Below are positions 35,373-44,544 of a stretch of 64,000 nt of DNA, piece by piece (position 1 is the stretch's first letter; each line of letters opens with the position of its first letter). This stretch comes from Candidatus Methylospira mobilis (lineage in GTDB: Bacteria; Pseudomonadota; Gammaproteobacteria; Methylococcales; Methylococcaceae). Below the pieces are notes generated by a model. It was not told the origin of the DNA. It was given only the letters and a program-made list of their open reading frames with translations, and ran no database searches. The stretch lies in assembly GCF_009498235.1 (NCBI RefSeq), contig NZ_CP044205.1:3721389-3785388 (forward strand), given 5' to 3'. Position numbers and translations under genes: made by a program.

Positions 35373-37760
35373 ATGCTTCCTTCCGAAACCGATCAATCAC
35401 CGCTCGGCGCTCCCGATCAAACGCGGCAACATGCGACATTGCCCGATACGCTGGCCATTATCCCGATGCGCAATACCGTGCTGTTCCCCGGCGCGGCGCT
35501 GCCGATTACCCTCGGCAGACAGCGTTCCATCCAGGCCGTTCAGGAAGCGGCGCGCGCCAATCAGCCGATAGGTCTGGTGCTGCAACGCAACCCCGAGTGC
35601 GAGGAACCCGGCGCCGGCGATTTGTACGAGGTCGGCACCGTAGCGGTAGTGATTCGTTACATGGCGGCGGCAAACGGAACGCACCATCTGGTTTGCCAAG
35701 GTACGCAACGTTTTAAAATCCGCGAGTTTCTGCCCAATATGCCGTATCCGGTAGCGCGCATTGTGCTGATCGAAGACGCCGACCCGAACGATTTGCACAC
35801 GCCGGAAGCGCTTGCCCGCCTGTTGCAGCTGCAGGAACGTACTTTGGCATTGCTGCAGGCGCTGCCTGAACCGCCGGCCGAATTGATCGCCGTAGTGCGG
35901 CAGGCCGACTCCGCCTCCACGCTGGTCGACCTGATACCCAGCGTCATGGATCTCGAAGCGACCGAAAAACAGGCATTGCTGGAAACTTTCGACTTATCGA
36001 AACGAGTCGACCGGGTACTGGAAATACTGGCGCACCGCACCGAAGTCATGCGTATCTCGCAAGACATCATGACCCGGACCCAAAAGAAACTGGAAGGGCG
36101 CTCGCGGGAAATGATACTGCGCGAACAGATGCGCACCATAGAAAAGGAACTGGGAGAAGAGGACGGCGGCGCGCGCGAGGAAATCGCCAAACTCAGGCAG
36201 GCCATAGCCGACGCGGCGATGCCGGAAGAGGTTGAAAATCACGCCAACAAGGAACTTAAACGCCTGGGACAAATGCAGGCCGGCTCGGCTGAACATTCCA
36301 TGCTGCAAACCTATCTGGAATGGTTGTCGGAACTGCCGTGGGCCAGAACCAGCGCCGGCGAAATCGATATCGCCGCCGCGCGCGCGATACTGGATGAAGA
36401 CCATTACGGCCTGCCGAAAATCAAGCGGCGCATATTGGAATATCTGGCCGTGCAAAAACTGAAACCGGAAGGCAAAAGCCCGATTCTGTGCTTCGTCGGG
36501 CCGCCCGGAGTCGGCAAGACTTCGCTCGGTCAAAGCATAGCGCGCGCTACCGGGCGCAAGTTCGTTCGCGTCAGCCTCGGCGGCGTACACGACGAAGCGG
36601 AGATACGCGGCCACCGGCGGACTTACATCGGCGCATTGCCCGGCACCATCATGCAGGCCATGAAAAAGGCAGGGACCCGCAACCCGGTGATGATGCTGGA
36701 TGAAATAGACAAACTCGGCCACGGCGTGCACGGCGACCCCAATGCCGCACTGCTCGAAGTGCTCGATCCCGAACAGAACGGCACTTTTCGCGACAATTAT
36801 TTTGCCGTGCCGTTCGACTTGAGTTCGGTCATGTTTATTACCACAGCCAACGTAATCGACGCCATACCGGGTCCGTTGCGGGATCGCATGGAAGTGATCG
36901 AGCTATCCGGCTACACCGAGGAAGAAAAACTTCAGATAGCGCGCCGTTATCTGGTACGCAGACAAATCGAAGCGAACGGCCTGGAGAACAGCGACGTCGA
37001 GGTGACCGACGGCGCGCTGGATGAAATCATCCGTTACTACACGCGCGAAGCCGGTGTGCGTAATCTGGAGCGAGCGATCGCAAAGACACTGCGTTCGATC
37101 GCTATGAAAGTCGCCGAAGGCGGCGCGCCTCCCTATCGCATCGACGGCGACGATGTCGCGGTCATCCTGGGCGCGCATCGCTACGAACGCGAAACCGCGA
37201 TGCGCACCAGCGTACCGGGCGTGGTAACCGGTCTGGCGTGGACGCCGGTGGGCGGCGATATCCTGTTCATCGAAGCGACCAAGGTTCCAGGCAACGGCAA
37301 GCTGATACTGACCGGACAACTCGGCGAGGTAATGAAGGAAAGCGCGCAGGCCGCATTTACGCTGATCAAGTCGCGAGCCGCAGATCTCGAAATCGACCCC
37401 GGCTTGATCGCGGAAATCGACATTCATGTCCATGTCCCTGCCGGGGCGATCCCGAAAGACGGCCCCAGCGCCGGCGTGGCGATGTCGTTGGCGCTGGCAT
37501 CGCTGCTGACCGGACGGCGCGCGCGCCCGGATGTGGCGATGACCGGCGAAATCAGCCTGCGCGGCCTGGTATTGCCGGTTGGCGGCATCAAGGAAAAAGT
37601 AATCGCCGCATTGCGCGCCGGAATTACCGAAGTGCTGCTGCCGGCGCGCAACAGGCACGACCTGGAAGATATACCGAAGGAAGTGGTCGAACGCACGCGC
37701 TTCGTCTGGCTGGAAAATATCGAGCAGGCGATAGATGAGGCGTTGCAGGAGCGGGATTAA
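35373..37760 (+). CDS. lon: ATP-dependent Lon protease
   Basis: A 795-residue protein of normal length. The N-terminal substrate domain starts LAIIPMRNTVLFPGAALPI. The AAA+ module has Walker A GPPGVGKT (376-383) and Walker B MLDEIDKLG. The C-terminal peptidase domain has the catalytic serine in KDGPSAGVAMSLALAS and the partner lysine in GGIKEKVIAALRAG. Lon degrades misfolded and regulatory proteins in the cytoplasm. Because it is paired with hsp20 and not with clpX/hupB, it may be an additional Lon copy; the window cannot show whether another exists. Confidence 0.97.
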   Translation: MLPSETDQSPLGAPDQTRQHATLPDTLAIIPMRNTVLFPGAALPITLGRQRSIQAVQEAARANQPIGLVLQRNPECEEPGAGDLYEVGTVAVVIRYMAAANGTHHLVCQGTQRFKIREFLPNMPYPVARIVLIEDADPNDLHTPEALARLLQLQERTLALLQALPEPPAELIAVVRQADSASTLVDLIPSVMDLEATEKQALLETFDLSKRVDRVLEILAHRTEVMRISQDIMTRTQKKLEGRSREMILREQMRTIEKELGEEDGGAREEIAKLRQAIADAAMPEEVENHANKELKRLGQMQAGSAEHSMLQTYLEWLSELPWARTSAGEIDIAAARAILDEDHYGLPKIKRRILEYLAVQKLKPEGKSPILCFVGPPGVGKTSLGQSIARATGRKFVRVSLGGVHDEAEIRGHRRTYIGALPGTIMQAMKKAGTRNPVMMLDEIDKLGHGVHGDPNAALLEVLDPEQNGTFRDNYFAVPFDLSSVMFITTANVIDAIPGPLRDRMEVIELSGYTEEEKLQIARRYLVRRQIEANGLENSDVEVTDGALDEIIRYYTREAGVRNLERAIAKTLRSIAMKVAEGGAPPYRIDGDDVAVILGAHRYERETAMRTSVPGVVTGLAWTPVGGDILFIEATKVPGNGKLILTGQLGEVMKESAQAAFTLIKSRAADLEIDPGLIAEIDIHVHVPAGAIPKDGPSAGVAMSLALASLLTGRRARPDVAMTGEISLRGLVLPVGGIKEKVIAALRAGITEVLLPARNRHDLEDIPKEVVERTRFVWLENIEQAIDEALQERD

Positions 37761-38159
37761 AGGCAGGCTTAGCCACCCCGCCCTGAAGATGTAGACCGGG
37801 TGAAGCTTTAGCTAACCCTGGGGAACAGCGGAACCACCCTGCATTACGTAAGGGAAGGGCTGATTTATTCTTTTTCCGGCGCACCTGAAATTCAGACCAT
37901 TTACTTTACGGAACAGATCCGCAGCGGATTCTAATTAATCAGCGACTCCCAAACGCCATGCCGGCTACGTTTTTGCAGCCGCAGCACGTAGCTTTTGTTC
38001 TGCGCGCAAGGGCGGCGCGGGCATGCGCAGAATACAGGCAGAGACTTAAAGCTTGGAAGTGTATATAGTCGGACAGAAAGTTTTGTCGATCCGAGCGGAA
38101 CATCGAGCCCTGGCTAACTATCTAACTCAACGAGACAGATTTCCGTTTAAAGGGTTTTC
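37761..38159. other. intergenic region, nothing recognised
   Basis: The 399 bases between lon and the caspase-like gene contain no supported gene, hairpin terminator or repeat that I can name. AAAGGG stands before the following ATG and serves as its ribosome-binding site. Confidence 0.4.
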
Positions 38160-39704
38160 ATGAAGCTCGATTTGCTTAAGTTTCTGCTACTGTTCCTGGG
38201 GGCAAGCAGCCTTCAATTCAGTTCGGCCGCAGCAGCCGGGATGGGGGAGGAGCGGATAGCGCTGGTAATAGGCAACGATGATTATCAGAACGCGCCGCTG
38301 ATGAATCCGCTGAACGACGCCCACGACATGAAGGCGGCGCTGGAGCAAGTCGGTTTCAGCGTGATTTACAAGGAAAATCTCGATCTGCCGTCCATGGAAA
38401 AGACTGTGCAGGAGTTTACCCATAAGTTGAATAAGAATAGCGTAGGGTTGTTTTATTATTCGGGCCATGGCGCGCAGGTCGACGGCTCCAACTTTCTGGT
38501 TCCGGTCAAATCCAGTATCAGTAATAAATCCGAACTAAAAGCACGCTCCTACGATGTCGAAATTATCCTCGACGATATGGAGGAAGCGGGCAACGGGACC
38601 AACATCGTAATCCTAGATGCATGCCGGGATAATCCGTTCAAAGGCGTCAAGGACATAGGCGACGGTTTAACGCTGATGAGCGCGCCCAGAGGTTCGCTGA
38701 TTGCCTTCGCAACCGCGCCGGATTCGGTGGCGAGCGATAAACCGTTGGGGCAAAACTCGCTATACACCAAATATCTCAAGAAATATATCGTTAAACCGAA
38801 TCTGGACATCCAGGACATGTTCGTCAAGGTTCGCGAGGGAGTGGAAGCGGAAGACCCGGACCAGGTGCCGTGGGAATATTCGTCGCTCACCGGAAGTTTC
38901 TGCTTTGCCGGCTGCTCCGGCGGCAGTTACAACCAGGTCAACCTGATTGCGCCGGAACCGAACTCATTGCGGGTGGAAGTCAGTTTCTGGGAAAGCATCA
39001 GAAACAGCCATGACCCCGGCGACTTCAGAGCCTACCTTAAAAAATATCCGGACGGCCAATTTGCACTGCTGGCGCGCAACCGCTTAATACCTCCTGAATC
39101 CCCCGCGCCTGCCCGGACCTCGATAGCGAAAGCCTTCGTTTCTTCTATGGATTGCGCTTATTGTCCCGAGACGGTCAAACTACCGGAGATGGGGATTTCC
39201 TTCGGCAAATACGAAGTCACCCAGAACCAATGGCGTGCGGTAATGGGTAAAAATCCGTCTTATTTTTTTCGCTGCGGCGGTTTTTGCCCGGTTGAATACG
39301 TCAGCTGGGACGAAGTGCAGCTCTATATTCAACGCTTGAACCAGATGACAGGCAAGCGCTACCGACTGCCGACCGAAGACGAATGGTTCGCAGCTTGTCA
39401 GGCCGGCGGAGACCAGGAATATTGCGGATCGGACGATATCGAAGCAGTCGCCTGGTATAACGACAACTCGGGAGGAATATCCCATCCGGCCGGCCAGAAA
39501 AAGCCCAACGCCTGGGGGCTGTATGACATGAGCGGAAATGTGGGGGAATGGACATCAAGCTGCAAGAACGAAAAATGTCTCCTCAGGCGCGCCTGCGGCG
39601 GCTCCTGGTCTGACATAAAGTCGCGCGTCGACTCAGGCTACCATTCCAACTTCGGCGTCGCGGTGCATTATCATGACCTGGGGTTCAGGTTGGTTCTGGA
39701 TTGA
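38160..39704 (+). CDS. secreted caspase-like protease fused to a SUMF1/formylglycine-enzyme-like domain
   Basis: A 514-residue protein with an N-terminal signal peptide (about 1-26, ending SSAAAA). Residues about 32-250 form a caspase-type (peptidase C14) domain: RIALVIGNDDYQ, the catalytic His103 in YYSGHGAQ and Cys155 in VILDACRDNPF. Residues about 335-514 form a SUMF1-like domain: GKYEVTQNQWRAVMG, YRLPTEDEWFAACQAGG, GLYDMSGNVGEWTSS and GGSWSD. The protease likely acts in the periplasm or outside the cell. The SUMF1-like part is probably a binding or structural fold here. VgrG follows 172 bases downstream on the same strand, so a link with type VI secretion is possible but unproven. Confidence 0.9.
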   Translation: MKLDLLKFLLLFLGASSLQFSSAAAAGMGEERIALVIGNDDYQNAPLMNPLNDAHDMKAALEQVGFSVIYKENLDLPSMEKTVQEFTHKLNKNSVGLFYYSGHGAQVDGSNFLVPVKSSISNKSELKARSYDVEIILDDMEEAGNGTNIVILDACRDNPFKGVKDIGDGLTLMSAPRGSLIAFATAPDSVASDKPLGQNSLYTKYLKKYIVKPNLDIQDMFVKVREGVEAEDPDQVPWEYSSLTGSFCFAGCSGGSYNQVNLIAPEPNSLRVEVSFWESIRNSHDPGDFRAYLKKYPDGQFALLARNRLIPPESPAPARTSIAKAFVSSMDCAYCPETVKLPEMGISFGKYEVTQNQWRAVMGKNPSYFFRCGGFCPVEYVSWDEVQLYIQRLNQMTGKRYRLPTEDEWFAACQAGGDQEYCGSDDIEAVAWYNDNSGGISHPAGQKKPNAWGLYDMSGNVGEWTSSCKNEKCLLRRACGGSWSDIKSRVDSGYHSNFGVAVHYHDLGFRLVLD

Positions 39705-39876
39705 ATTGATGGCCGCTTGAGCGCTTTTCCTTCGTTTACCGGCGGTAGCAGCGAAAACAGGAGGATACTTGCGCCCAGAGTCTTTCGCCCTGATGCATCA
39801 ACCGATCATCGGGCCTATAGAAGCAACCTGACCGCAATACCCTATTCAGATTCTCTTAACGGAGCAAAAGACATTC

Positions 39877-42315
39877 ATGAACGCATTCAGTCAGCTTAAC
39901 AACAGCGAACGCCGTTTCACATTCAACAGCGATAAACTCGCGGAAAACACATTTGAAGTAGCGCGGTTTGAGGGCGAGGAAGCCCTGTCCGCGCTTTATC
40001 GCTTCGAACTGCTGCTGGTTTCTCGAAACGGTGAAATCGACGAACGCAGTCTGGTAGGCACCAGCGCGCAGCTTTCGCTGAACGATGGCGTCGAAAACGG
40101 CAACGCCACGATTTATCGCGGATTAATACAGGAATTTTCCTACGAGTATAGGATTGAATCCTGGACATTCTACCGAGCCATATTGGCGCCCAAGTTGTGG
40201 ACGCTGAACACTTATATACTCTCGGAGGTTTATCTCAACAAAAACCGTCCTGAAATCTTCAAAACGATACTGGAAAACGCCGGGTTGACGCACAACGACT
40301 TCGATTTGCGGTTGAGCGATAGCGCTTCCGATGCATTCAGGCGCGATTATATCTGCCAATACCGGGAAAGCTACTGGGCTTTTATCTCGCGTTGGGCGGA
40401 ACGCCTGGGCATCTACTGGTGGTATGAGGAAATCGACGGTATGGAAAAAGCAATTTTTACCGATACCCGCATGGTGCACAACGACAACGCAATAACGCTT
40501 CATTACCAGCCGCCCGGCGAGCCGGAAGCCGGTATAGCCCGGACACGCGCCTATCAAAGCCTGCGGCGTATTGCGCAAAATCTGCCCAGACAGCTGGTTA
40601 TCCGCGATTACAGCGCCGACCGCGCCAGCCAGGAATTGAAAGGAACGGCGCAAGTCGATCAGGCCGGCACCGGCGAAATACACCTGTTCGGTCGAAAATT
40701 GAAAAGCAATATGGAAATCGAACAGCGCGCCAGACTGCACGCGGAAATGCTGTTATGCCGCGCCGACATCTTTTCGGGCGGCAGCAACGCCACCGGTTTA
40801 CGCTGCGGGCATTTAATCCGGCTGGAGCAGCATCCGCGCGCCGGCTTCAATCGCCGCTACCTGCTGACCGAAGTAAAACACCGCGGTTCGCAAGCCGGAT
40901 TACTACTCGATGGCCTGGGTATTCCTGCCGAATCGGGCGGCAACGATTTTTATTCCGCCGAGTTCAGCGCCATTCCCGACAATGTGCAATTCCGCCCGGA
41001 AATGAAGCATGCCTGGCCCATGGTAACCGGCAGCATCAATGCATTCATTGATGCCGAAGGCAGCGGCAAATACGCCGAGTTGAACGAGAACGGCGAATAC
41101 AAGGTGCAATTACCGTTCGACATCACACAAAAGCAGGCCGATCGCGGTTCAGCCTGGATCCGCATGGCCACCCCCTATGCTGGGCGCGATCACGGCATGC
41201 ATTTTCCGTTGCATAAAGGCACGGAAGTATTGCTGTCATTCATCAACGGCGATCCCGATCAGCCGGTGATTATCGCCGCAGTGCCCAACTCGGTAACGCC
41301 GAATGTGGTTACCAATGAAAACGAGACACAGTCGCGCATACAAACCGCAGGAGGCAACAGCCTTGAATTCGAGGATATGGAAAACAGACAAGGCATACAT
41401 CTGTTTTCCCCGGTAGCCAACACTAAAATTCACATTGGCGCGCAGCCGCCCAAACCCAAAGCGGCTGGTTCCGACACCAGCGATTTTTGGCAAGCGCCAG
41501 AGGGGCATGGCGACACAGTTGAAGGGAACCTTGCTTCAGGGGAAGGAAACGTCGTTTCAGGAGAGCTAAATGGGGTCTCGATAGAAACCGGCGGTCTTCT
41601 TTTTGAAGCCGCAATCGGACGTATTTCGTTTTTCGCGGCCAGCAATGAAACAATAACAGGCGCTAAAACAGAATCGGTTACCGGATTGTCCACGGAAATT
41701 ATGACCGGAGGCAAAATAGAAACGGTTACCGGACTGTGCACCGAAACAGTCGCCGGGGACAAGACCGAAACAATTACCGGATTATGCACGGAAACGGTCG
41801 CCGGCGGCAAAAACGAAACAGTGAGCGGCTTATGTATTGAGAATTTCAATGGCGATAAAACGGAAAGTGTGTTGGGCGATCTTACAGAAAATACTACCGG
41901 GCTTAAAACGGAAACTGTTGCTGGAATGTGCACGGAAAGATTCAATGGGTCCAAATACGAATACATAGTCGGAACTTCTACTGAATCCGTGCTGGGCGAT
42001 AAAACGGAAACGACGACCGGAGCCTGTGTGGAGTCCATACAAGGCGATAAAACAGAAACCGTTACCGGAGACTGCACGGAAACCATAATCGGCGACAAGA
42101 CAGAAATCATCACCGGAATGTGCATAGGCAACGTTACCGGCGATAAAACGGAAACGATATCCGGCAGCCTGATAGACGGCGTGTTTGGCGACCGTCAGGA
42201 AACTACCGTGGGCGTTAAAACAGAGATCAGCACGGTTAAAACACAGGAGATAGAAACGAATGTGCTGACGGCGACTATACTGATGACTACAGGCTGTGCA
42301 ATATTTACCGCCTAG
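39877..42315 (+). CDS. vgrG: type VI secretion spike protein VgrG with octapeptide-repeat tail
   Basis: An 812-residue VgrG. Residues about 10-380 match the gp27-like base (FEVARFEGEEALSALYRFELLL, ESYWAFISRWAERLGIYWWYEE) and about 395-480 the gp5-like OB domain (SAWIRMATPYAGRDHGMHFPL, GTEVLLSFINGDPDQPVIIAAVPN). From about residue 590 to 790 the chain is built of eight-residue units of the type GxKTETVT and GxCTETVA, expected to form an extended beta-helical needle. The tail ends in a hydrophobic segment with a cysteine (TTGCAIFTA). Other T6SS genes are not in the window, so this is an orphan vgrG locus. An IS3 element and a MITE-like repeat lie immediately downstream, where an effector gene would be expected. 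Confidence 0.95.
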   Translation: MNAFSQLNNSERRFTFNSDKLAENTFEVARFEGEEALSALYRFELLLVSRNGEIDERSLVGTSAQLSLNDGVENGNATIYRGLIQEFSYEYRIESWTFYRAILAPKLWTLNTYILSEVYLNKNRPEIFKTILENAGLTHNDFDLRLSDSASDAFRRDYICQYRESYWAFISRWAERLGIYWWYEEIDGMEKAIFTDTRMVHNDNAITLHYQPPGEPEAGIARTRAYQSLRRIAQNLPRQLVIRDYSADRASQELKGTAQVDQAGTGEIHLFGRKLKSNMEIEQRARLHAEMLLCRADIFSGGSNATGLRCGHLIRLEQHPRAGFNRRYLLTEVKHRGSQAGLLLDGLGIPAESGGNDFYSAEFSAIPDNVQFRPEMKHAWPMVTGSINAFIDAEGSGKYAELNENGEYKVQLPFDITQKQADRGSAWIRMATPYAGRDHGMHFPLHKGTEVLLSFINGDPDQPVIIAAVPNSVTPNVVTNENETQSRIQTAGGNSLEFEDMENRQGIHLFSPVANTKIHIGAQPPKPKAAGSDTSDFWQAPEGHGDTVEGNLASGEGNVVSGELNGVSIETGGLLFEAAIGRISFFAASNETITGAKTESVTGLSTEIMTGGKIETVTGLCTETVAGDKTETITGLCTETVAGGKNETVSGLCIENFNGDKTESVLGDLTENTTGLKTETVAGMCTERFNGSKYEYIVGTSTESVLGDKTETTTGACVESIQGDKTETVTGDCTETIIGDKTEIITGMCIGNVTGDKTETISGSLIDGVFGDRQETTVGVKTEISTVKTQEIETNVLTATILMTTGCAIFTA

Positions 42316-42347
42316 GCGGCTGTCCGAGAACTCGATTTTTTAAATTT

Positions 42348-42498
42348 AGGATATGGTAAAAAATAACACCCCGAATCAGCCACCGACTCCGTTCGCCCTG
42401 AGCCTGTCGAAGAGCCGTTCATGGTTCGACAAGCTCTCTTGTCGCATTCGCGGCGCTACGCCCACGAAAGGGGAAGTTATTATTCTCGACCATATCCT
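42348..42498. repeat. MITE-like palindromic element (151 bp)
   Basis: Terminal inverted repeats AGGATATGGT (42348-42357) and ACCATATCCT (42489-42498) are perfect over ten bases, and similarity continues inward (AAAAATAACA-CCCC against GAGAATAATAACTTCCCC on the other strand). Inside is a second palindrome, GAGCCTGTCGAA (42400-42411) with TTCGACAAGCTC (42425-42436), one mismatch, part of a common bacterial repeat motif. No gene inside. Confidence 0.6.
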
Positions 42499-42616
42499 TA
42501 CTCGTGGCATTTGCGTCAGGCTCTGTACTTCCTCACGCCGCCACCGTAAAACTGAAGTGGCTACACTAAACCGGACCCACAGATAAACTACCTCGAAAAG
42601 GGAGAGTGTGTCAGAA

Positions 42617-42913
42617 ATGAGTCAAGAAAAACCGAAAACCTATACAGCAGAATTTAAGGCCTCGGCAGTTAAGCTGGCGAATGAGTCGGACAAACCGGCT
42701 GCGCAGACGGCGAAAGAGTTGGGTATTAATCCGAATACGCTTTATACCTGGATTCATCAATACAGCCGGCCTCAGGCGAACGATAAGGCAGTCCGAACCG
42801 ACGAGCGTTTGTACGGGGAGCTAAAGCGCCTAAAGCTGGAAAACAGCCGCTTGAAGGAGGAGCGTGATTTATTAAAAAAGGCGGCAGCGTACTTTGCCAA
42901 GGAACAACGGTGA
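42617..42913 (+). CDS. IS3-family transposase OrfA
   Basis: A 98-residue protein with an N-terminal helix-turn-helix ([16 protein letters not shown], then [19 protein letters not shown]) followed by a leucine-zipper-like coiled coil ([18 protein letters not shown]). OrfA binds the element ends. The ATG at 42617 is preferred to a GTG nine bases upstream. The frame contains A-AAA-AAG at 42874-42880 in the register required for -1 slippage, which would fuse it to OrfB and give the full OrfAB transposase. The stop also overlaps the OrfB GTG by four bases. Confidence 0.93.
   Translation: MSQEKPKTYTAEFKASAVKLANESDKPAAQTAKELGINPNTLYTWIHQYSRPQANDKAVRTDERLYGELKRLKLENSRLKEERDLLKKAAAYFAKEQR
42874..42880 (+). 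promoter_or_regulatory. -1 ribosomal frameshift signal A-AAA-AAG
   Basis: The heptamer AAAAAAG is read A AAA AAG in the OrfA frame, the canonical slippery site of IS3-family elements. After a -1 slip the frame stays open through 42910 into OrfB with no stop. I did not establish a downstream stem-loop. Confidence 0.7.
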
Positions 42914-43773
42914 AGTACGCCTGGATCAAACAACACCGCGATGAATTTTCAGCGAAAGCGATGTGCCGTTTTATGAAGGTTTCCCGTAGCGCTTATTATG
43001 CGTGGCTACAGGGTCCTGCGTCGGTCACAGAAAAGTCTGACGCTAAGCTGTCGGATAAAATCTGCACGTTATTTAAAAAAAGCCGCGGGAGCTACGGCAC
43101 ACGACGGCTGAAAATAGAATTGGGAAAGAGGGATATCCATCTGAGCCGCCGAAGAATTGGGCGCTTGATGCGACAAGCCGATTTACGCTGTAAGACCCGG
43201 CGCCGCTTCAAGGCGACCACAAATTCGCAGCATAACCTGCCGGTTGCAGCCAATCTTCTGGGTCGCCAGTTTAGCGTCCAGCGGCCCAACCAAGCTTACG
43301 TGGGTGATATTACCTATATTTCGACGCAAGAAGGCTGGCTGTACTTAGCGGTGGTAATCGACTTATACTCTCGCCAAGTCGTAGGCTGGTCTATGGCTGA
43401 ACATATGCGCACTGCGTTGGCCAACGATGCCTTTTTGATGGCGGTTTGGAAGCGTAAGCCGGAAAAAGGCCTGATCTGGCATACCGACCGCGGCAGTCAA
43501 TACGCGTCGGAAAGTCATCGGATGTTATTGAAGCAACACGGTGTTCGGCAAAGTATGAGCCGTAAGGGGAATTGCTGGGACAATGCCGTTGCGGAAAGTT
43601 TTTTTCATACGCTCAAAACAGAGCTGATTTATCAGGAAAACTACAAAACTCGGGAGCAAGCCAAGCAGAGTATATTTGAATATATTGAAGTCTTTTATAA
43701 CCGGGAGCGGCTTCATTCGGCCAACGAGTATATGTCGCCAGTGGACTACGAATTGCAGTTTAAAACTGCTTAA
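42910..43773 (+). CDS. IS3-family transposase OrfB (DDE integrase)
   Basis: A 287-residue protein with a HTH_21 N-terminal part ([14 protein letters not shown]) and the rve integrase core. The catalytic triad is visible: Asp in YVGDITYI, Asp in WHTDRGSQY and Glu in [10 protein letters not shown]. It starts at a GTG overlapping the OrfA stop and is also expressed as the OrfAB fusion through the upstream slippery site. The closing [17 protein letters not shown] is typical of the family. Confidence 0.95.
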   Translation: MKYAWIKQHRDEFSAKAMCRFMKVSRSAYYAWLQGPASVTEKSDAKLSDKICTLFKKSRGSYGTRRLKIELGKRDIHLSRRRIGRLMRQADLRCKTRRRFKATTNSQHNLPVAANLLGRQFSVQRPNQAYVGDITYISTQEGWLYLAVVIDLYSRQVVGWSMAEHMRTALANDAFLMAVWKRKPEKGLIWHTDRGSQYASESHRMLLKQHGVRQSMSRKGNCWDNAVAESFFHTLKTELIYQENYKTREQAKQSIFEYIEVFYNRERLHSANEYMSPVDYELQFKTA

Positions 43774-43832
43774 CTTTGTGTCCGGAAAAGTGTTGACACA
43801 TCATCCCAGGGTGGAGGCGTTTTAAGCTTTCT

Positions 43833-44141
43833 TTGGAGGGCATAGGGAACACATCAGCCTCTGAACGCAACGACACTTTTGTGCGCCGAATTGCTGAACT
43901 GGGTGCCGAATTGGCGCCCGACGAGTTGGACTTCATTTGGGAACGCGCCGGTGGCAAACATCAGCAGTTACCGACTGGAGGCACCCCATCAAGCCGATGG
44001 CAAGACGCTGCTCGCTTGGCGCATCAGGGTACGCTGAAAAATGGTTTGCCTGCATTGATACGTGAGTTGAAAGCAGAGCGACCGCACAATAAGGATTTAA
44101 ACGAGCTGGAACAACTCATTACTCCGCACCTTCGTAATTGA
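43833..44141 (+). CDS. small protein, probably 5'-truncated by the IS3 element
   Basis: A 102-residue frame beginning at a TTG. The same frame is open upstream to 43797, right at the IS3 end, with no ribosome-binding site, so the true start was probably removed by the insertion. The C-terminal half (LPALIRELKAERPHNKDLNELEQLI) is helical and faintly recalls the effector-associated-domain 1 pattern (helix, then E-x-x-P-x-N-x-x-L), a partner domain found with caspase-like and other conflict effectors. That match is by eye only. A caspase-like gene lies 4 kb upstream. Confidence 0.45.
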   Translation: MEGIGNTSASERNDTFVRRIAELGAELAPDELDFIWERAGGKHQQLPTGGTPSSRWQDAARLAHQGTLKNGLPALIRELKAERPHNKDLNELEQLITPHLRN

Positions 44142-44331
44142 TAAGTGTGGTTTACAGGCGCCAGTGTTTTGCTCGTCGACGCGAATGGACTGTTTTAAGA
44201 TCATACCGCTTTACCCTGTTTTTTCCTGTGCGGCTTTGCAAAATCAGACTCAATCGGTGCTGTTGACTTCGATCCTTGATTGTCGTTGAATGACACTATT
44301 GATATAGCTTTACAGTAGCGGAGATAATGTC

Positions 44332-44544
44332 ATGATGCGGTATTTTAAAAATATCATGGACGGTATGCGTCAGGTGCTGGTTATGTATCCTGGGAGCGAT
44401 TATGTTCGGCCTACTCGCAAAGGTTTTTTAATTGATAATGCCAACCTGCGTGGCGACGCAACCCGCGTTGCCAATGCGCTACGCGACAACATAAAACAAT
44501 ACGATGGCGAAGCATACTACCGCAAACATGCGAGAACGCGGTAA
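44332..44544 (+). CDS. hypothetical small protein upstream of a DUF2335 gene
   Basis: A 70-residue protein with an excellent ribosome-binding site (GGAG, eight bases before ATGATG). It is basic, with no TM segment; GSDYVRPTRKGFLIDNANLRG and VANALRDNIKQY are the recognisable features, but I do not know a function. Its 3' end overlaps the start of the DUF2335-like membrane protein gene, so the two are co-translated and may act together. Confidence 0.6.
   Translation: MMRYFKNIMDGMRQVLVMYPGSDYVRPTRKGFLIDNANLRGDATRVANALRDNIKQYDGEAYYRKHARTR

Larger units (their letters stand above)
42558..43798 (+). mobile_element. IS3-family insertion sequence, complete
   Basis: A 1241-bp element. The imperfect 25-bp ends are at 42558-42582 and 43774-43798; both share TG, ACACT and CCGGAC in register when one is reverse-complemented. 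It contains orfA and orfB with a -1 frameshift signal. I could not see a convincing target duplication. Both frames are intact, so it may be active. Confidence 0.8.

Noticed and set aside
41640-42300. Periodic repeats considered as a CRISPR-like array
   Set aside because: The 24-base period is coding: it encodes octapeptide units in the VgrG frame, and no conserved DNA repeat/spacer pattern exists.
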